A stretch of DNA of 64,000 nucleotides from Flavobacterium aquidurense (GCA_900107365.1 FNPS01000007.1:1-64000), one strand, 5' to 3'. Shown: positions 27,210 through 36,615, numbered from the stretch's first letter. Made by a program: numbers and translations. The notes: generated by a model from the letters alone, not told the origin.

Positions 27210-29267
27210 TTGAAAAGATATTGTAAAATACTATTGTTTTTAGTGTTGCTTTTTCTTAGTTGTACTAAGAAGGACCATTTAGAAAAAAACGCAACTTCTT
27301 CAGAAGACAGTCTTCCTGTCTATTTATCATTAGCCAATGATATCAACTTAAATTATACTTTTAAACAAAAGTACAATCAGAAAGCTTTTTCAATAGTTAT
27401 CAATCAAAAAAATGATTCGCTTAACAGGGTTAATTTATTTAAGATTGCGAACCGTTATTACAATATGAATGATTTAAAATCATATCGTGTAATATCAGAA
27501 CTTGTTTTAGACAGAGCAATAATTACTAAAGATTCTGTAAGCATAGCTAAAGCATATACGTATTTGGGTGATTATTACAGTTCTCAGACAATTTCAGACA
27601 GTGCCTTTAGAAACTATTTTAAAGCTCAAAAAATTTACCTGAAAATCAATGATGAATATAATTTATCTAAAACATTATTAAGTAAAGCAACCTTGCAATA
27701 CGATGAAGGAGATTTTTTTGGAAGTGAAATATCTGTTTTTAAAGCTTTGAGCATATTAAAAGGGAAAAAAAATGTAAGCGACCAACTTTATGAATGTTAT
27801 AATCTTCTTGGGATAATTCATAATGAAAGAGAAGAGTATGGAAAGTCTTTAGAATTTCAAAATAAAGCCTTAAACATGCTTAAAGATCCTGCTATACCAT
27901 TGGATCTTCAATTGAAAGCTACTTCATTAAATAACATAGGCTTTATTTACATGGGTATGCAAAACTATCCAAAAGCAATCCTTTATTTTGAGGAAGGATT
28001 AAAACAAAAAAATCTTTTTAAGGAAAAAACAATATTGTATGCCATGTTGTTAGATAATTTAGCCTACTCTAAATTCAAATTTAAGAAAATGGATGGCCTT
28101 GCTGACGAATTTTACAAATCTTTAAAAATTAGAGATAGTTTGGGCTTAAAATCTGCCATGATATCAAACCAAATTCATTTGTCTGAATATTATGCACTAA
28201 CAAAAGATACTTTTAAAGCTATTCAACTTTCAAAACAGGCGTTAATGCTTTCGCGTCTTTCCAGTAAACCAAACAATACATTGCAAGCTCTTAAACAGTT
28301 AGGGATTGTTGATCCTAAAAATGCTTCTATTTATTCTAAGGAATACATTACGATGAACGATAGAATGTTGCGTGCAGAAAGGAGAATGGGTGAGAAATTT
28401 TCTCGTATTGAATATGAAACTAACGAAATAAAAGATCAAAACTCGAATTTGCAGGAGAAAAACAGGGCTTTAGTGTATGTTTTTAGTATTTGTACTTTGT
28501 TAGGTTTATTTTTTTATGTTTACAAAACACAACAGGCGAAAAACAGAGAGTTACTTTTTAAGCAGCAACAGCAAATTGCCAATGAAGATATTTATAATTT
28601 GATGATTTCTCAGCAAAATGATATTGAGATGACCCGAATTAAAGAAAAGAAAAGAGTTGCCCAGGAACTTCACGATGGTGTTTTAGGAAGAATGTTTGGT
28701 GTGCGAATTAGCTTAGACAGTCTGGATAAGATAGATGAGGTGCAGGCCTCACAGAAAAGAAAAAAATATTTAACAGAGCTGAAACATATCGAAGAAGATA
28801 TTCGTGAAATTTCGCATGACTTAAATAGGGAAAAATCAGAATTAATTAATAATTTTATCGCGATTTTAAACAAATTGTTTGAAAATCAACAAAACACGTA
28901 TAATTCTAAATTAATTACGTCTTTCGATCCCCATATTAAGTGGGAATTGGTCAGTAATATTGTCAAAATTAATTTATACAGAATTATTCAGGAAGCCTTA
29001 CAAAACTGCAATAAATATGCTGATGCAGAAACGATTACAGTTGGCTTTAAAAGTGAAATTGATTATTTGATTTTATCGATTTCAGATGATGGAAATGGTT
29101 TTAATGCCAAAAGGACAAAAAACGGAATAGGATTACATAATATTCAATACAGAGCAAAAGAGTGTAAGGGTACAGTCACTATAAAATCTGCCAAAGGAGA
29201 AGGAACAATTCTCTTTATTAAAGTCCCAATAGATCAAAAAATAAACCTGCAAAAGAATGACATTTAA
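27210..29267 (+). CDS. TPR-containing sensor histidine kinase (lipoprotein-like N-terminus)
   Basis: 685 residues from TTG 27210; the frame continues upstream to 27150, but that part is the previous gene's terminator and the promoter. MKRYCKILLF... carries a lipobox ending at Cys18 (LFLSC). Residues about 40-400 are TPR repeats (for example AISVFKAL, NNIGFIYMGMQNYPKAI), then a membrane span at about 421-441 and a coiled linker. His488 in AQELHDGVLG is the HisKA_3-type phosphoacceptor; the ATPase has RIIQEALQNCNKYA (N box, about 590), DDGNGF (626) and GIGLHNI (640). It should phosphorylate the regulator encoded next, whose gene overlaps it by 11 bases. The stimulus is unknown; the TPR domain is probably the sensor on the far side of the membrane. 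Confidence 0.9.
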   Translation: MKRYCKILLFLVLLFLSCTKKDHLEKNATSSEDSLPVYLSLANDINLNYTFKQKYNQKAFSIVINQKNDSLNRVNLFKIANRYYNMNDLKSYRVISELVLDRAIITKDSVSIAKAYTYLGDYYSSQTISDSAFRNYFKAQKIYLKINDEYNLSKTLLSKATLQYDEGDFFGSEISVFKALSILKGKKNVSDQLYECYNLLGIIHNEREEYGKSLEFQNKALNMLKDPAIPLDLQLKATSLNNIGFIYMGMQNYPKAILYFEEGLKQKNLFKEKTILYAMLLDNLAYSKFKFKKMDGLADEFYKSLKIRDSLGLKSAMISNQIHLSEYYALTKDTFKAIQLSKQALMLSRLSSKPNNTLQALKQLGIVDPKNASIYSKEYITMNDRMLRAERRMGEKFSRIEYETNEIKDQNSNLQEKNRALVYVFSICTLLGLFFYVYKTQQAKNRELLFKQQQQIANEDIYNLMISQQNDIEMTRIKEKKRVAQELHDGVLGRMFGVRISLDSLDKIDEVQASQKRKKYLTELKHIEEDIREISHDLNREKSELINNFIAILNKLFENQQNTYNSKLITSFDPHIKWELVSNIVKINLYRIIQEALQNCNKYADAETITVGFKSEIDYLILSISDDGNGFNAKRTKNGIGLHNIQYRAKECKGTVTIKSAKGEGTILFIKVPIDQKINLQKNDI

Positions 29268-29955
29268 CCTAACATCACCGATTTCGCCTTTAATTAGCCG
29301 AAATATCTTAATTGTTGATGACCATCCTTTTATAATTGAGGGATATAAAAATGCGATAACACGTTATAATCCCAAGGAATATGATTTTGTTATTTCACAG
29401 GCGTATGATTGCAGGTCGGCTTATGATTTAATTGAAGCTGAGACGACTCCAAATTTTGAAATAGCTTTTTTAGATATAAGTATGCCGGCTTATGAGGAAA
29501 AAGACATTTTTTCAGGTGAAGATCTGGCGAAATTACTCATGAAAAAAATGCCACATTGCAAGATTATTTTGCTGACAATGTATACCGAATTGCTGAAAAT
29601 AAAAACAATTATCAGAACTATAAACCCAAATGGTTTGATAATTAAAAATGACCTTACTTTTGATGAGCTGCTTTTTGCTTTTGATAAAGTAATGAAAAAC
29701 GAGAAATATTATAGTCAGTCTGTGGTAAAAATGCTGAATCAGTCGGCGCATAATTCAATCGAAATTGATGAGTTTGATAAACAAATTTTATTTCACCTTT
29801 CAAAACAAACTCCGGTTGCCCACATGCCACAATACATTCCGATTTCGTTGAATGCTATTGAAAAACGAAAAGTCAATTTAAAAGAATTGCTTAAAATAAA
29901 GTCTGGTTCAGATGAAGAATTAATTAAAGAAGCCAAAAGTAAAGGGCTTTTTTAA
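29257..29955 (+). CDS. Response regulator paired with the TPR sensor kinase
   Basis: 232 residues from ATG 29257, overlapping the kinase gene by 11 bases, which implies translational coupling. Receiver: DDHP at 21-24, phosphoacceptor Asp73 in FLDISMP, Thr in LLTMYTE and Lys in IIKNDL. The C-terminal 70 residues (from about 163, DKQILFHLS) look like a shortened, diverged LuxR/NarL-type helix-turn-helix (IPISLNAIEKRKVNLKELL). It probably controls transcription; target genes cannot be seen from the sequence. Confidence 0.88.
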   Translation: MTFNLTSPISPLISRNILIVDDHPFIIEGYKNAITRYNPKEYDFVISQAYDCRSAYDLIEAETTPNFEIAFLDISMPAYEEKDIFSGEDLAKLLMKKMPHCKIILLTMYTELLKIKTIIRTINPNGLIIKNDLTFDELLFAFDKVMKNEKYYSQSVVKMLNQSAHNSIEIDEFDKQILFHLSKQTPVAHMPQYIPISLNAIEKRKVNLKELLKIKSGSDEELIKEAKSKGLF

Positions 29956-29959
29956 AATG

Positions 29960-30030
29960 AAATTCCAAATAAAAAATTCCACATTCCAATGACAGTATTA
30001 TTGGAATTTGGAATTTTTTATTTGGAATTT
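29960..30030. terminator. Bidirectional terminator between response regulator and thiL
   Basis: 31-bp inverted repeat (29960-29990 with 30000-30030) with a single mismatch and a 9-base loop. Built from AATTCCA/TGGAATT blocks as at 23261-23355. Confidence 0.85.
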
Positions 30031-30036
30031 TAAAGA

Positions 30037-31083
30037 TTATTCACTCAATGCGTCCCAACCTCTTGCTTTCAAAGGAATTTGAGTATTGGCACGTGTCACT
30101 AAATTTATTCCTTCACTCTCATCGGCCATGTGACCAATTATAGAGAAGTTTGGATTTCCTTTTATTTTGTCGAAATCGTTAATGTCAATTGTAAATAGTA
30201 ATTCATAATCTTCTCCGCCATTAATAGCAACTGTAGTGCTGTCGATATTAAACTCCTCGCAAGTTGAAATAAACTGAGGATCTAACGGTAATTTATCCTC
30301 ATACAAATTACAACCCACTTTTGATTGTTTACACAAATGGATAATTTCTGATGATAATCCGTCAGAGATATCAATCATCGAAGTTGGTTTTATTTCAAGA
30401 GCGTGCAATAAAGTGCGAACATCTTTTCGTGCTTCTGGTTTTAACTGGCGTTCGATCAAATAACTGTACATGTCTAAATCTGGCTGACTGTTTGGGTTGA
30501 CCTGAAAAACTTGTTTTTCGCGTTCTAAAACCTGCAATCCCATATAAGCTGCACCAATATCGCCAGTTACAACAAGTAAATCGGTTTTTTTAGCGCCGTT
30601 TCTGTAAACGATCTCTTCCTCATTAGCTTCACCAATTGCAGTTATGCTAATAATTAATCCTTTTTGAGATGAGGTTGTATCTCCGCCTATAACATCTACT
30701 TTATATTCTTTTGCAGCGTGTGTAATGCCTTCAAATAATTCTTCTAAGGCTTCCAGAGGAAAACGGTTAGAAACTGCCACAGAGACCGTAATTTGAGTTG
30801 CTCTGGCATTCATAGCACAAATATCAGATATATTTACAACTACAGCTTTGTATCCTAAATGTTTTAAAGGCATGTAGGCTAAGTCAAAATGTACTCCTTC
30901 GATCAATAAATCGGTAGAAACGACTACTTTTTTATCCTTAAAATCAAGAACAGCAGCATCATCGCCTATACTTTTTAAAGTGGACTCCTGCGTAACATCA
31001 AAATTTTTGGTTAAATGTTCTATTAAACCAAACTCGCCTAATTGCGCTATACTGGTACGTTGTGGGTTTTTATCTTCAATCAT
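30037..31083 (-). CDS. thiL: Thiamine-monophosphate kinase
   Basis: Phosphorylates thiamine monophosphate to the diphosphate coenzyme with ATP. 348 residues from ATG 31083. Family marks: IGDDAAVLDF, STDLLIEGVHFD (metal and substrate binding), VVVNISDICAM, VIGGDTTSS, ITAIGEA, VTGDIGAAYMGL, SMIDISDGLSSE and INGGEDYELLFT. Length fits the family. Single-gene unit with its own -7 box and a shared terminator. Confidence 0.96.
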   Translation of the reverse strand: MIEDKNPQRTSIAQLGEFGLIEHLTKNFDVTQESTLKSIGDDAAVLDFKDKKVVVSTDLLIEGVHFDLAYMPLKHLGYKAVVVNISDICAMNARATQITVSVAVSNRFPLEALEELFEGITHAAKEYKVDVIGGDTTSSQKGLIISITAIGEANEEEIVYRNGAKKTDLLVVTGDIGAAYMGLQVLEREKQVFQVNPNSQPDLDMYSYLIERQLKPEARKDVRTLLHALEIKPTSMIDISDGLSSEIIHLCKQSKVGCNLYEDKLPLDPQFISTCEEFNIDSTTVAINGGEDYELLFTIDINDFDKIKGNPNFSIIGHMADESEGINLVTRANTQIPLKARGWDALSE

Positions 31084-31123
31084 TTTATCTCTTTATTACT
31101 TTTTTGGTTTTTTACCAAGGTTG

Positions 31124-31131
31124 CAAAGGTA
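31124..31131 (-). promoter_or_regulatory. -7 promoter box of thiL
   Basis: TACCTTTG followed by C on the minus strand fits TAnnTTTG, about 41 bases before ATG 31083. Confidence 0.45.
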
Positions 31132-31199
31132 CGAAGTTGATGATTTAATAACTATAGAGAGAGTTGATTATTAATTTTTAAGCAGGAAAAAATAGGATA

Positions 31200-31379
31200 T
31201 TACAAGTAGTTATCTACGTTTTCTTCGATTAATTTAGCTACTTCAAGTTTTAATTTCGGATGATGATTTGTGAGAATTGACCAAATATTGGCATTGTTAG
31301 TACGTGAAGGATGGGAGCAAGTTACCGAAGTAACGCGGACAGCCTGACAGCATCTCGATAAGAGGGCGAATAACCGCAA
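31200..31379 (-). pseudogene. Short ORF or gene-end remnant next to the structured element
   Basis: A minus-strand frame, open from 31394 to the TAA at 31202-31200, could be read from TTG 31379 as 59 residues. Its last 30 or so residues (ANIWSILTNHHPKLKLEVAK and following) look like real coding sequence by codon use, but the first half lies inside the hairpin-rich element. It may be the tail of a lost gene interrupted by that element, or an unimportant open frame. No family recognised. Confidence 0.3.
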
Positions 31380-31415
31380 TGTAAATTTGCCCTCTTATCA
31401 GGATGGTGGCACGCC
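31302..31415. repeat. GC-rich hairpin element, candidate dispersed repeat
   Basis: This block of about 115 bases is clearly richer in G+C than its surroundings. It holds a perfect 11-bp inverted repeat GATAAGAGGGC / GCCCTCTTATC (31357-31367, 31389-31399) and a small hairpin GTTAC-CGAA-GTAAC (31321-31334). Its minus-strand ends read GGGCGTGCC and CTCCCATCCTTCACG, which remind me of a dispersed Bacteroidota repeat; I cannot confirm that here. It starts 8 bases past the stop of the 1352-residue gene and may act as its terminator. Confidence 0.45.
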
Positions 31416-31422
31416 CAAATGA

Positions 31423-34400
31423 TCATCTTTTCATACTAAAATGTGCTTTGAATACCTGACTGATGCCATCCTGGGTATAAAAAACCTGAAACCAATAATC
31501 AGTAGAAGGAAGCGCATTTCCGTTGTAATTGCCATCCCAACCCGGACCTGCCGGACTGAGTCGCTTTAAGAATTTGCCGTAGCGATCGAAAATGTTTATA
31601 TAGGCGTCTGGTTGAAAAGCAAGATCCGGAATATTCCAGGTATCATTGTAGCCATCTGCGTTTGGAGTGAAAAATTTTGGGTATTTGAGTACTTTGGCAA
31701 TTAAAATCTGATCGTCGCAATTTCCTTTTACATCTTTTACAGTTATAACGTGTTCGCCGGAATCAACATTTGAAAATACATTGTTGGTCTGAAAAGTACC
31801 GTCATCCAATTGATATTCGTAGATTCCAAAACCGTTAGTGAGCGTTACGATAATGTCGATCGTATCTTCAAAAGAATCTGTTACGGCAACAGTTGCAATG
31901 GCGGGGCTGGATTTTTCGACAATAACTGTGGCAGGATTATATCCACAATCGTTACCAATATTAGGTGTTTTTTTAGTGGTGACAACAGTATAAGTTCCTT
32001 CCTGACTTGCGGCATAAGTGGCTCCTGTGCTTATTTTGTTTCCGTTTAGGAACCAGTCAATTGTGTAAATATTGGGATTAAGTTCTGAATTTAATTGGGC
32101 CGCTCTGAGTAAAGTTCCTGTTTGGTAATCGACACAGATTATCCCGTTTTTTAATTGCAAATCTTTCAGGGGATAAATGGTAATATCAAAGTCATCTTGC
32201 GACGCACAAGCGGAATTGGCCGGAGCTGCAGCATAAATGTATATTTTTTGACTTGTATTTATTTGTTGACCGGCCAGGTAAGGTGTTCCTGTTGCATTTG
32301 GTCCGCTGTAATAAGTACCAATTGATAAAGGTGGTAATGTATAGCTTTGACAAATGGCAACATCCGCAGTGCTGACCAATGTAGGAGTTGGTGAAATGGT
32401 AACCAAAAAGCTTTTTTCGCTGGCGCAGGTTTGCCGATTTCCGACAATGGCGTAAACATAAATGGTTTGAGAGGTTTTTAAAATTGTGCCAACGGGAATT
32501 ACAGTACCTTTTCCCTGAGGTTGTGAATAATAGTTACCTAATTTCAATGGCGGTAACGTGTAGCTGTCACAAACATTTATGTTGGCAAAAGTACCCAAAT
32601 CTATTCCGTTGAAATTGACTTTAAAAAAAGTTTCATTTCGACAATTTGCGAAGTCTGGCCATTCATTATAAATATAAATAGTTTGGCTGCTGCTTATCGA
32701 TGTGCCTTCGGAAACTTGAGTTCCTATGCCATGCGGGCCTCCGGTGGCAGTGTAATATTTTCCGTTTTTTAATTTTGGCAGTTTAAAATCAGTACAGGTT
32801 ACTACATCTGTAAAACTATCGACAAGAGGAAGCGGCCTGATTTCGACAATAAAATGGTGTTCGTTGGTACAATCTGTTCCAACGGAATAGATATAAATAG
32901 TTTGTGTTTTATTAATAATATCTCCTGCTTTTAATGGGAGTCCGCCGCCATTAGTTTCGGTGAAATAATTGCCGTTTACCAAAGGGGGCAATAGGTATCT
33001 TTGGCATTCTAATCGATTAGCGGGAGTGTCTACCAAGGGTAAAGGTTTTATGGTAATGTCGTATTTTATATTATCAGTGCAATTGGGAGCTGTTGTCGTG
33101 GTAGCGTAGTAATAGACAGTTTGCGAAGTGGTAAGGACTGTTCCTGCCGGAATGCTTTTTCCCTGACCTTTTGGACTATCAAAATAACCGCCTACTTCAA
33201 CTGCAGGTAAGGCATAGCTCCCGCATTTCGTAATAGGAACAAACACCTGCGAATCTACAATATCGATTTTGAAAGAATGCTCATTGGTACATCTTCCATC
33301 ATTGGCAAAAACAAAAAGGGTCTGACTAGACGTAATGTTATCTCCGGCATTTAAACGGTTGCCCAAACCTCCTGCTAACGTATAATAATTTCCATTTGTC
33401 AAAGACGGCAGAATATAAGAATCGCAAGTCACGACATTGCTTGGCGTATCTACTAAAGGCAGCGGAAAAACGACAAACGATATGGCTTCGTCACGACATA
33501 CTATACCGTTGATTACGGCATAATAATAAATAGTTTGGTCAGTTGTAAAAGAAGTTCCTGCCGGAATTTCATTTCCACCTCCTCCGGCAGCAGTAAAAAA
33601 GCCTCCAACCAATACTTTCGGAATTATATATTTTCCACAGGCTTCTTTAGGAAAAGTCGCTTCGTAAATCAGGATTAGATTAAAGTAATTTTCGTTGGTA
33701 CATTTGTTTGTCGCATTTGGGCCACTATAAATATAATACACCCCACCTTTGGTAAGTACATCTCCGGCATTCAATTTAGTTCCTGTTCCTCCCGGGCCTG
33801 TGTAATAATTGCCGGCTATTATAGGTGGTAATGTATAACTGTTGCATTCAATTACATCGGGAATATCATCAACTGTAGGGAGTGAATTAATAGTTAGAAT
33901 GAAATTGACGGTTGTATAACAAATCGAACTTGATATAGGTTCTATTCGTACCCAGATGTTTTGTGGAGATTGAGATAAACTTGTAATGAAAACTGCAGGA
34001 TTTGGAATTCTATTAGTAGCGCTTGTTGCATCAATTTGACTTCTGTAATAGCTAATTTTATAATCGGAAGGATTTAATCCATTTAGAATAGTAGTTTCCT
34101 GTAAAGTTAAATTAACAAGCACTCTTCCGGAATTAGTATCGCATAAAGTAAGGTCTGGAGGTTTTACAGCATTAATGGGGTTAGTTACCAATAAATCAAA
34201 AGAAAGTAGGGTATTGCAAAAGGTATTTCCGTTAGAAACATGTAGTAGTTTTATGTAGATAGTTTGGTTTCCTGTGCTTGTATAAGTAGTTAATTGATTG
34301 TTGGGGATTGCTGGTCCGTTTGAATTGGCAGCAGCCAAAGAATTAAAATATTGAAGAGTATATTCGGCCGGATTGAGGTTTAATGTGGCTTGATTATTCT

Positions 34401-35481
34401 GTGTCAGATCAAATTGATAATTTGCATTTCCATTGTAACAAGCAGTTAAATTCTGAGGAGATGTAATGGCTAAGTCTGAAATAACTACTTCATCTTTGAT
34501 AACACAGCCAGAAAGCGAGGCCGTAACGCCGTAAGTTCCCGCTTTATTAAGTGTTAAAGAATTACCTGATTCGCCAGATATTACAGCGCCATCCAGCGTC
34601 CAGACATATGTATAGTTGCCCGTAAGTCCGGACTGCAGTGTAATTGTTTCGCCTTGGCAAATGGTTCTGTCCGGACCTAAATCCATAGCAGTTATAAAAC
34701 TGCCGCCTTTTATAAAAACTGCAGAATCATAACCACTATCATGATAATCACCAATTGCCAGTTTAATACTATATGTTCTATTGGGAATAACAGTAGACGA
34801 AGCCGTTAATACTTTAGTTTCGCCTCTCATATTTATAGAAGAGTCTCCCGGATTAGTTACATTATAATGATCAAATAAATTGGCATTGGCAGATAAACAA
34901 GAAGAATTATATTGCTCATCCCGAATATTTTTGACCGAAACGGGTGTTGTTGTTCCAGGCAGCACGGCAAGATTTGTTGCTGTTCCTGTGGTTAAATCAG
35001 TTAAAATAAAAGCAAAAACATCACTAAAACCACATTGGAACTCCCCATATTCATTAGAGGCAAAAAGAAAATCAAAACTAAAATTGCTCGATAAGGGAGT
35101 AAAGTCAAACTGAATAAAACTAATATCGGTAATGGGAACAGTTTGTCCATTTTCGTCACTTATAGTTTGCAAATCAGTATCATTGGTTGTATTCAATTCA
35201 CTGCTTTCATTGGCTCCTGTGTAGGCTCCTTCGGTATATTTTGCAACTCCATTCCGAATAATAATTCCGTTTGAGATAGGAAAATTTGGATTGGTGTTGG
35301 TGAATTTGCCGATTCCCTGATGCGATGAGAATTTAAAGTTGCTCTCGTTTGCACAGGCATTTTGCATTAATTCTTCGCGAATTAGCTGCGGTATACTCAA
35401 GCTTGTAGTGTCGACTATAATTCCTTGTGACGAAGCTATGGTCGAATAAAATAATAAAAATAGAAGTAGAGGTGCTCTCAT
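31423..35481 (-). CDS. Choice-of-anchor-L surface protein with type B T9SS (gliding-associated) tail
   Basis: 1352 residues from ATG 35481 (MRAPLLLFLLFYSTIASSQ signal peptide); the frame is open further upstream but only adds a 19-residue polar stretch. Residues about 20-270 match the choice-of-anchor L domain (FDFLFASNEYGEFQCGF, YSIKLAIGDYHDSGYDS). Then Ig-like and flavobacterial Ig-like units, then eight repeats of about 75 residues with the pattern C.SY.LP.L..G.YY...GG.G....AG......QTIYIY and a paired Cys. The C-terminal 85 residues (FFTPNADGYNDTW, INIFDRYGKFLK, STDYWFQVFY) are the type B T9SS signal called gliding-motility-associated C-terminal domain. Probably a surface-anchored adhesin; ligand unknown. 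Confidence 0.92.
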   Translation of the reverse strand: MRAPLLLFLLFYSTIASSQGIIVDTTSLSIPQLIREELMQNACANESNFKFSSHQGIGKFTNTNPNFPISNGIIIRNGVAKYTEGAYTGANESSELNTTNDTDLQTISDENGQTVPITDISFIQFDFTPLSSNFSFDFLFASNEYGEFQCGFSDVFAFILTDLTTGTATNLAVLPGTTTPVSVKNIRDEQYNSSCLSANANLFDHYNVTNPGDSSINMRGETKVLTASSTVIPNRTYSIKLAIGDYHDSGYDSAVFIKGGSFITAMDLGPDRTICQGETITLQSGLTGNYTYVWTLDGAVISGESGNSLTLNKAGTYGVTASLSGCVIKDEVVISDLAITSPQNLTACYNGNANYQFDLTQNNQATLNLNPAEYTLQYFNSLAAANSNGPAIPNNQLTTYTSTGNQTIYIKLLHVSNGNTFCNTLLSFDLLVTNPINAVKPPDLTLCDTNSGRVLVNLTLQETTILNGLNPSDYKISYYRSQIDATSATNRIPNPAVFITSLSQSPQNIWVRIEPISSSICYTTVNFILTINSLPTVDDIPDVIECNSYTLPPIIAGNYYTGPGGTGTKLNAGDVLTKGGVYYIYSGPNATNKCTNENYFNLILIYEATFPKEACGKYIIPKVLVGGFFTAAGGGGNEIPAGTSFTTDQTIYYYAVINGIVCRDEAISFVVFPLPLVDTPSNVVTCDSYILPSLTNGNYYTLAGGLGNRLNAGDNITSSQTLFVFANDGRCTNEHSFKIDIVDSQVFVPITKCGSYALPAVEVGGYFDSPKGQGKSIPAGTVLTTSQTVYYYATTTTAPNCTDNIKYDITIKPLPLVDTPANRLECQRYLLPPLVNGNYFTETNGGGLPLKAGDIINKTQTIYIYSVGTDCTNEHHFIVEIRPLPLVDSFTDVVTCTDFKLPKLKNGKYYTATGGPHGIGTQVSEGTSISSSQTIYIYNEWPDFANCRNETFFKVNFNGIDLGTFANINVCDSYTLPPLKLGNYYSQPQGKGTVIPVGTILKTSQTIYVYAIVGNRQTCASEKSFLVTISPTPTLVSTADVAICQSYTLPPLSIGTYYSGPNATGTPYLAGQQINTSQKIYIYAAAPANSACASQDDFDITIYPLKDLQLKNGIICVDYQTGTLLRAAQLNSELNPNIYTIDWFLNGNKISTGATYAASQEGTYTVVTTKKTPNIGNDCGYNPATVIVEKSSPAIATVAVTDSFEDTIDIIVTLTNGFGIYEYQLDDGTFQTNNVFSNVDSGEHVITVKDVKGNCDDQILIAKVLKYPKFFTPNADGYNDTWNIPDLAFQPDAYINIFDRYGKFLKRLSPAGPGWDGNYNGNALPSTDYWFQVFYTQDGISQVFKAHFSMKR

Positions 35482-35666
35482 AATTCTGATTTTATTAATT
35501 TGGGTGTTTAAAGATACGAATGATTTTATTTTTAACACAATGAATTCCAGTATTTTAGATTATTAAAATACTTGCTATTAATTGTTTTGGAAGAGCAGTT
35601 ATCGATTCTAATTTTAGTAAATTGCATATAGTGTTAGCAGAAAACCATTTTTATAAAAGTAAAAAC

Positions 35667-36599
35667 ATGAAAGCATTTGATATTATCACCCTGACGGTAA
35701 ACCCGGCCTTAGATAAAAGCACCCATTTTAAAGGCTTGGTTGCAGAACAAAAAATACGTTGCTCCGAGCCCAGATTCGATGCCGGAGGGGGCGGAATCAA
35801 TGTTTCTAAAGCAATATCCAGATTGGGTGGCAAATCGTTGGCTGTATTTACTTCTGGCGGACCATTGGGAAAAATGCTGGAAGAATTGGTAGCAAAAGAA
35901 GCCATAGAATTTCAGGCGATTCCTATTCAAACCTGGACAAGAGAAAGTTTTGTAGCTGTAGATGAAAATACTAATTCACAATATCGTTTTGGTTTTACCG
36001 GAGGAGAAATTACAGCCGACGAAGAAAAAGCAGTTCTGGAAACGCTGAGTAACTCAAAACCAAAGTTTTTAGTCGCAAGTGGCAGTCTGAATGAAGGTTT
36101 GTCTTCCAACTTTTATCAGAAAGTAGCAGAAATTGCCAAAACATCCCATTCAAAATTAATTGTTGATACATCCGGAGAAGCTTTAAAAAAAGTTTTGGAA
36201 ACAGGAGCATATCTAATTAAACCAAATGTTGGTGAACTGGCAAAACTAATAGGAGTAGAATGTCTGGAAATGGAAGAAGTAAATGAAGCTGCCAAAAAAA
36301 TCATTGCCAAAGGCGGTGCTGAAATTGTTGTCGTTTCACTTGGTCCTCAGGGAGCTGTTTTAGTTACAAAAGACGATTATGAATATGTTCCTGCGCCAAA
36401 TGTTGCTAAAAAAAGTACTGTGGGAGCCGGAGATAGTATGGTTGGCGGAATGGTTTGGGCATTGTCTCAAAACAAAAGCCTGAAAGAAGTTATTCGTTGG
36501 GGAGTGGCCTGCGGATCTGCCGCAACCATGAATGAAGGAACACAATTGTTTAAATTGGAAGATGCGAATCGTTTATTTGAATGGTTGAAGAATAAGTAA
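35667..36599 (+). CDS. pfkB: 6-phosphofructokinase, PfkB (ribokinase) family
   Basis: 310 residues from ATG 35667 (MKAFDIITLTVNPALDKS); an upstream start at 35622 would add 15 residues with no family likeness. Very close in layout to E. coli PfkB: GGGGINVSKAISRLGG substrate region, VDTSGEAL, KPNVGEL, VVVSLGPQGA and STVGAGDSMVGG with the catalytic base Asp256. It should phosphorylate fructose 6-phosphate (or fructose 1-phosphate or tagatose 6-phosphate) in the cytoplasm. Sequence alone does not separate these substrates, but the likeness to PfkB is strong. Confidence 0.9.
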   Translation: MKAFDIITLTVNPALDKSTHFKGLVAEQKIRCSEPRFDAGGGGINVSKAISRLGGKSLAVFTSGGPLGKMLEELVAKEAIEFQAIPIQTWTRESFVAVDENTNSQYRFGFTGGEITADEEKAVLETLSNSKPKFLVASGSLNEGLSSNFYQKVAEIAKTSHSKLIVDTSGEALKKVLETGAYLIKPNVGELAKLIGVECLEMEEVNEAAKKIIAKGGAEIVVVSLGPQGAVLVTKDDYEYVPAPNVAKKSTVGAGDSMVGGMVWALSQNKSLKEVIRWGVACGSAATMNEGTQLFKLEDANRLFEWLKNK

Positions 36600-36615
36600 A
36601 ACTTATTTATGTGAT

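Noticed and set aside
31302..31415. Hairpin island as a tRNA or known riboswitch
   Set aside because: No cloverleaf, T-loop or CCA pattern, and no match to cobalamin or TPP core motifs that I could find on either strand, although thiL is near.
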